DNA from: CAZHHH01 sp052400685
GTDB taxonomy: Bacteria; Bacteroidota; Bacteroidia; Bacteroidales; Marinilabiliaceae
Direction: 5' to 3' (one strand)
NCBI GenBank assembly: GCA_052400685.1
Contig: JBQTGJ010000027.1
Length of the DNA stretch: 37,522 bases
Shown one piece after another: positions 36,084 through 37,522 of the stretch. Every line of letters starts with the position of its first letter. The stretch's first letter is position 1. Under the pieces are notes generated by a model that was not told where the DNA came from, did not search any database, and worked only from the letters and a program-made list of their open reading frames with translations. Made by a program: the position numbers and the translations under genes.

Positions 36084-36174
36084 AACGACCATGATAAAGG
36101 GATTCTCACACAGGGGGATAATTATTTTCATGGGAGTTCCATATGGCAACTGAGAAACAAATTATAAACAGATG
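36079..36174 (+). repeat. Start-codon hairpin repeat, single unit (36079-36145)
   Basis: A unit beginning CCATGAAACG and ending GGGAGTTCCATATG. The inner stem is a third version, CCATGA/TCATGG, around CTCACACAG. The spacer GCAACTGAGAAACAAATTAT follows and reaches the GT4 start as CAGATGAAA. The element starts on the GH130 stop codon and ends on the GT4 start codon, filling the intergenic gap completely. Confidence 0.82.
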
Positions 36175-37185
36175 AAAATAGCAATGTTAGCGCCCATCGC
36201 ATGGCGCACGCCCCCGGTACATTACGGCCCCTGGGAACTGGTAACTTCGGTGCTCACCGAAGAACTCATAAAAAATGGAATAGAAGTAACATTATTTGCC
36301 ACAGGCAACTCGCTCACTTCGGCCAAATTAAAATCGGTCTGTCGCCAGGGATATGAAGAAGACCCAACCATGGATGCCAAGGTATGGGAATGTTTACACA
36401 TCTCACAATGTTTTGAGGAAGCACAGGATTTTGACCTGATTCATAACCAATTCGACTTCCTGCCGCTCTCCTACTCCGCGTTGGTCAATACCCCCGTGTT
36501 AACCACCATCCACGGATTTTCGTCACCGAAAATAGTGCCGGTCTTTAAAAAGTATAACCCGACCTCTTATTATGTTTCAATCAGCAATGCCGACCGGTCA
36601 CCCCAACTAAACTATATATCAACAATTTATCACGGCATCGATTTAACCCGCTTTACCTTCAACAACAACCCTTCCGGCGACTACCTGCTGTACTATGGAC
36701 GTATTCATCCCGATAAAGGCACTAAAGAAGCCATTGAAATTGCCAAAGGAGCCGGCAAAAAACTCGTTATTGCCGGAATCATTCAGGATCAGAATTACTA
36801 TAACCAATTTGTGGCGCCTCATTTAAAAAAGGGAGTGGTAGAATACATTGGCAGCATAGGCGACGATCGTCGTAATTCATTACTGGGCAATGCTCTGGCG
36901 TTGTTGCACCCCATTCAATTTAATGAGCCATTTGGGTTGTCCGTTGTTGAGGCAATGGCGTGTGGAACGCCTGTCATCGCTTTCGAAAAAGGAAGTATGC
37001 CCGAAATAATTACCTCGGGCGTCAATGGCTTTCTGGCCGCAAATACCGATGAAGCCATTGACTGCTGTAAACTTCTGGACAGCCTTAACCGATCCGATTG
37101 CCGGAAAAATGTGGAAACCCGTTTTTCCAGGGAAAGAATGGCTAAAGATTACATTCGGGTCTACCATGAAATCTTAAATAACTGA
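36172..37185 (+). CDS. GT4-family glycosyltransferase
   Basis: A 337-residue GT-B enzyme. The N-terminal acceptor domain opens MKIAMLAPIAWRTPPVHYGP with the HYGPWE loop (17-22). The nucleotide-sugar domain includes YLLYYGRIHPDKGTKEAIEI (171-190). The EX7E motif is intact, NEPFGLSVVEAMACGTPVI, with E252 and E260. It is cytoplasmic and of normal length. It is the third gene of the GT4-GH130-GT4 module. A hairpin repeat fills the gap to GH130, so translation may depend on that leader. It is followed immediately by a transposase fragment. Confidence 0.92.
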   Translation: MKIAMLAPIAWRTPPVHYGPWELVTSVLTEELIKNGIEVTLFATGNSLTSAKLKSVCRQGYEEDPTMDAKVWECLHISQCFEEAQDFDLIHNQFDFLPLSYSALVNTPVLTTIHGFSSPKIVPVFKKYNPTSYYVSISNADRSPQLNYISTIYHGIDLTRFTFNNNPSGDYLLYYGRIHPDKGTKEAIEIAKGAGKKLVIAGIIQDQNYYNQFVAPHLKKGVVEYIGSIGDDRRNSLLGNALALLHPIQFNEPFGLSVVEAMACGTPVIAFEKGSMPEIITSGVNGFLAANTDEAIDCCKLLDSLNRSDCRKNVETRFSRERMAKDYIRVYHEILNN

Positions 37186-37522
37186 TGTTTTGTGCTTGCA
37201 AGGAAAGTGGGTGGTCTATTGTGAGTCATCCCCGGCAGGCGCTGAGCCTATCATCAGGTATCCGGGATTGTATATTCATCGTATTGCCATCAGCAAACAG
37301 AGGATCTTGAACATTAACTCAACACTCGTCACTTTGGTGGCCAAAAACTACCGTGACCGGGCACAAAAGAAACCGGTATCACTTAGAGGTGAAGCGTTTT
37401 TGCGTCGATTCTGCCTGCATGTCATGCCGGATGGTTACGTACGCTTCCGTCGGTTCGGCATTTATCACCATTCCACAAAGCGCCATCTGAATTTGCAATT
37501 TGTGCCGGATGAGAAGCCTGAC
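37178..37522 (+). pseudogene. IS91-family transposase fragment (5' truncated, runs off the window)
   Basis: An open frame without a start codon at its left edge runs to the window end. It reads GKWVVYCESSPAGAEPIIRY, PGLYIHRIAISKQRILNI, then VTLVAKNYRDRAQKKP and LRGEAFLRRFCLHVMPDGYV, FRRFGIYHH. These match the C-terminal half of IS91-type HUH transposases, including a YxxxY pair (RYPGLY) at the position of the catalytic tyrosines as I know the family. The N-terminal zinc ribbon and HUH motif are absent; the frame is closed by a TAA at 37175, inside the end of the GT4 gene. Confidence 0.8.

Overview
The window looks like chromosomal DNA of a Bacteroidota bacterium, probably of the Marinilabiliales/Bacteroidales type (the order is my inference). 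The reasons are: several starts preceded by the Bacteroidota -7 box TAnnTTTG and mostly lacking Shine-Dalgarno sequences; a LytS/LytTR two-component pair; an RND/TolC operon; a large envelope protein with an MG2-like region and a TonB plug; and a GH130/GT4 glycan module. Intergenic DNA is unusually rich in structured repeats.

Layout. 0.26-2.1 kb: a leftward LytS-type kinase and LytTR regulator. 2.6-8.6 kb: a rightward tripartite efflux set (adaptor, RND pump, TolC-type channel). 8.6-9.6 kb: a repeat-filled gap. 9.6-15.1 kb: TPR protein, SulP transporter, MFS exporter and membrane-anchored alpha/beta hydrolase. 15.3-18.95 kb: a cassette-like island with an outer-membrane-type barrel protein and a frameshifted RhuM/Fic gene, with a shared ~310-bp direct repeat upstream of each. 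19.5-23.9 kb: redox enzymes (nitroreductase, PNPOx-ferredoxin fusion, YhdH-type and zinc-type medium-chain dehydrogenases). 24.6-28.7 kb: a cytochrome b, Rieske and eight-haem cytochrome c/TPR operon. 28.9-31.6 kb: the MG2-like/TonB-plug protein. 32.4-37.2 kb: GT4 fusion, GH130, GT4. 37.18 kb to the end: a 5'-truncated IS91-type transposase that runs out of the window.

The most unusual feature is a family of ~66-78 bp hairpin repeats bounded by CATATG. They lie directly upstream of four genes (efflux adaptor, TolC-like protein, hydrolase, last GT4), in one to three tandem copies. The A/T-rich spacer that follows each hairpin supplies the start codon of the downstream gene. The arms, the GAGTTCCATATG end and an ACACA-containing loop are kept while the inner stem changes on both sides together, so structure rather than a peptide seems to be conserved. 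Two of these arrays face each other around 7.3-15.1 kb.

Four other repeat families are present: 22-bp tandem arrays with conserved ends (two, in inverted orientation); ~145-bp long-hairpin MITE-like elements (seven, with two alternative tip stems); a short double-hairpin REP (three); and the ~310-bp direct repeat (two). I saw no CRISPR array, tRNA or rRNA. All functional calls come from reading the sequence by eye, without database searches.
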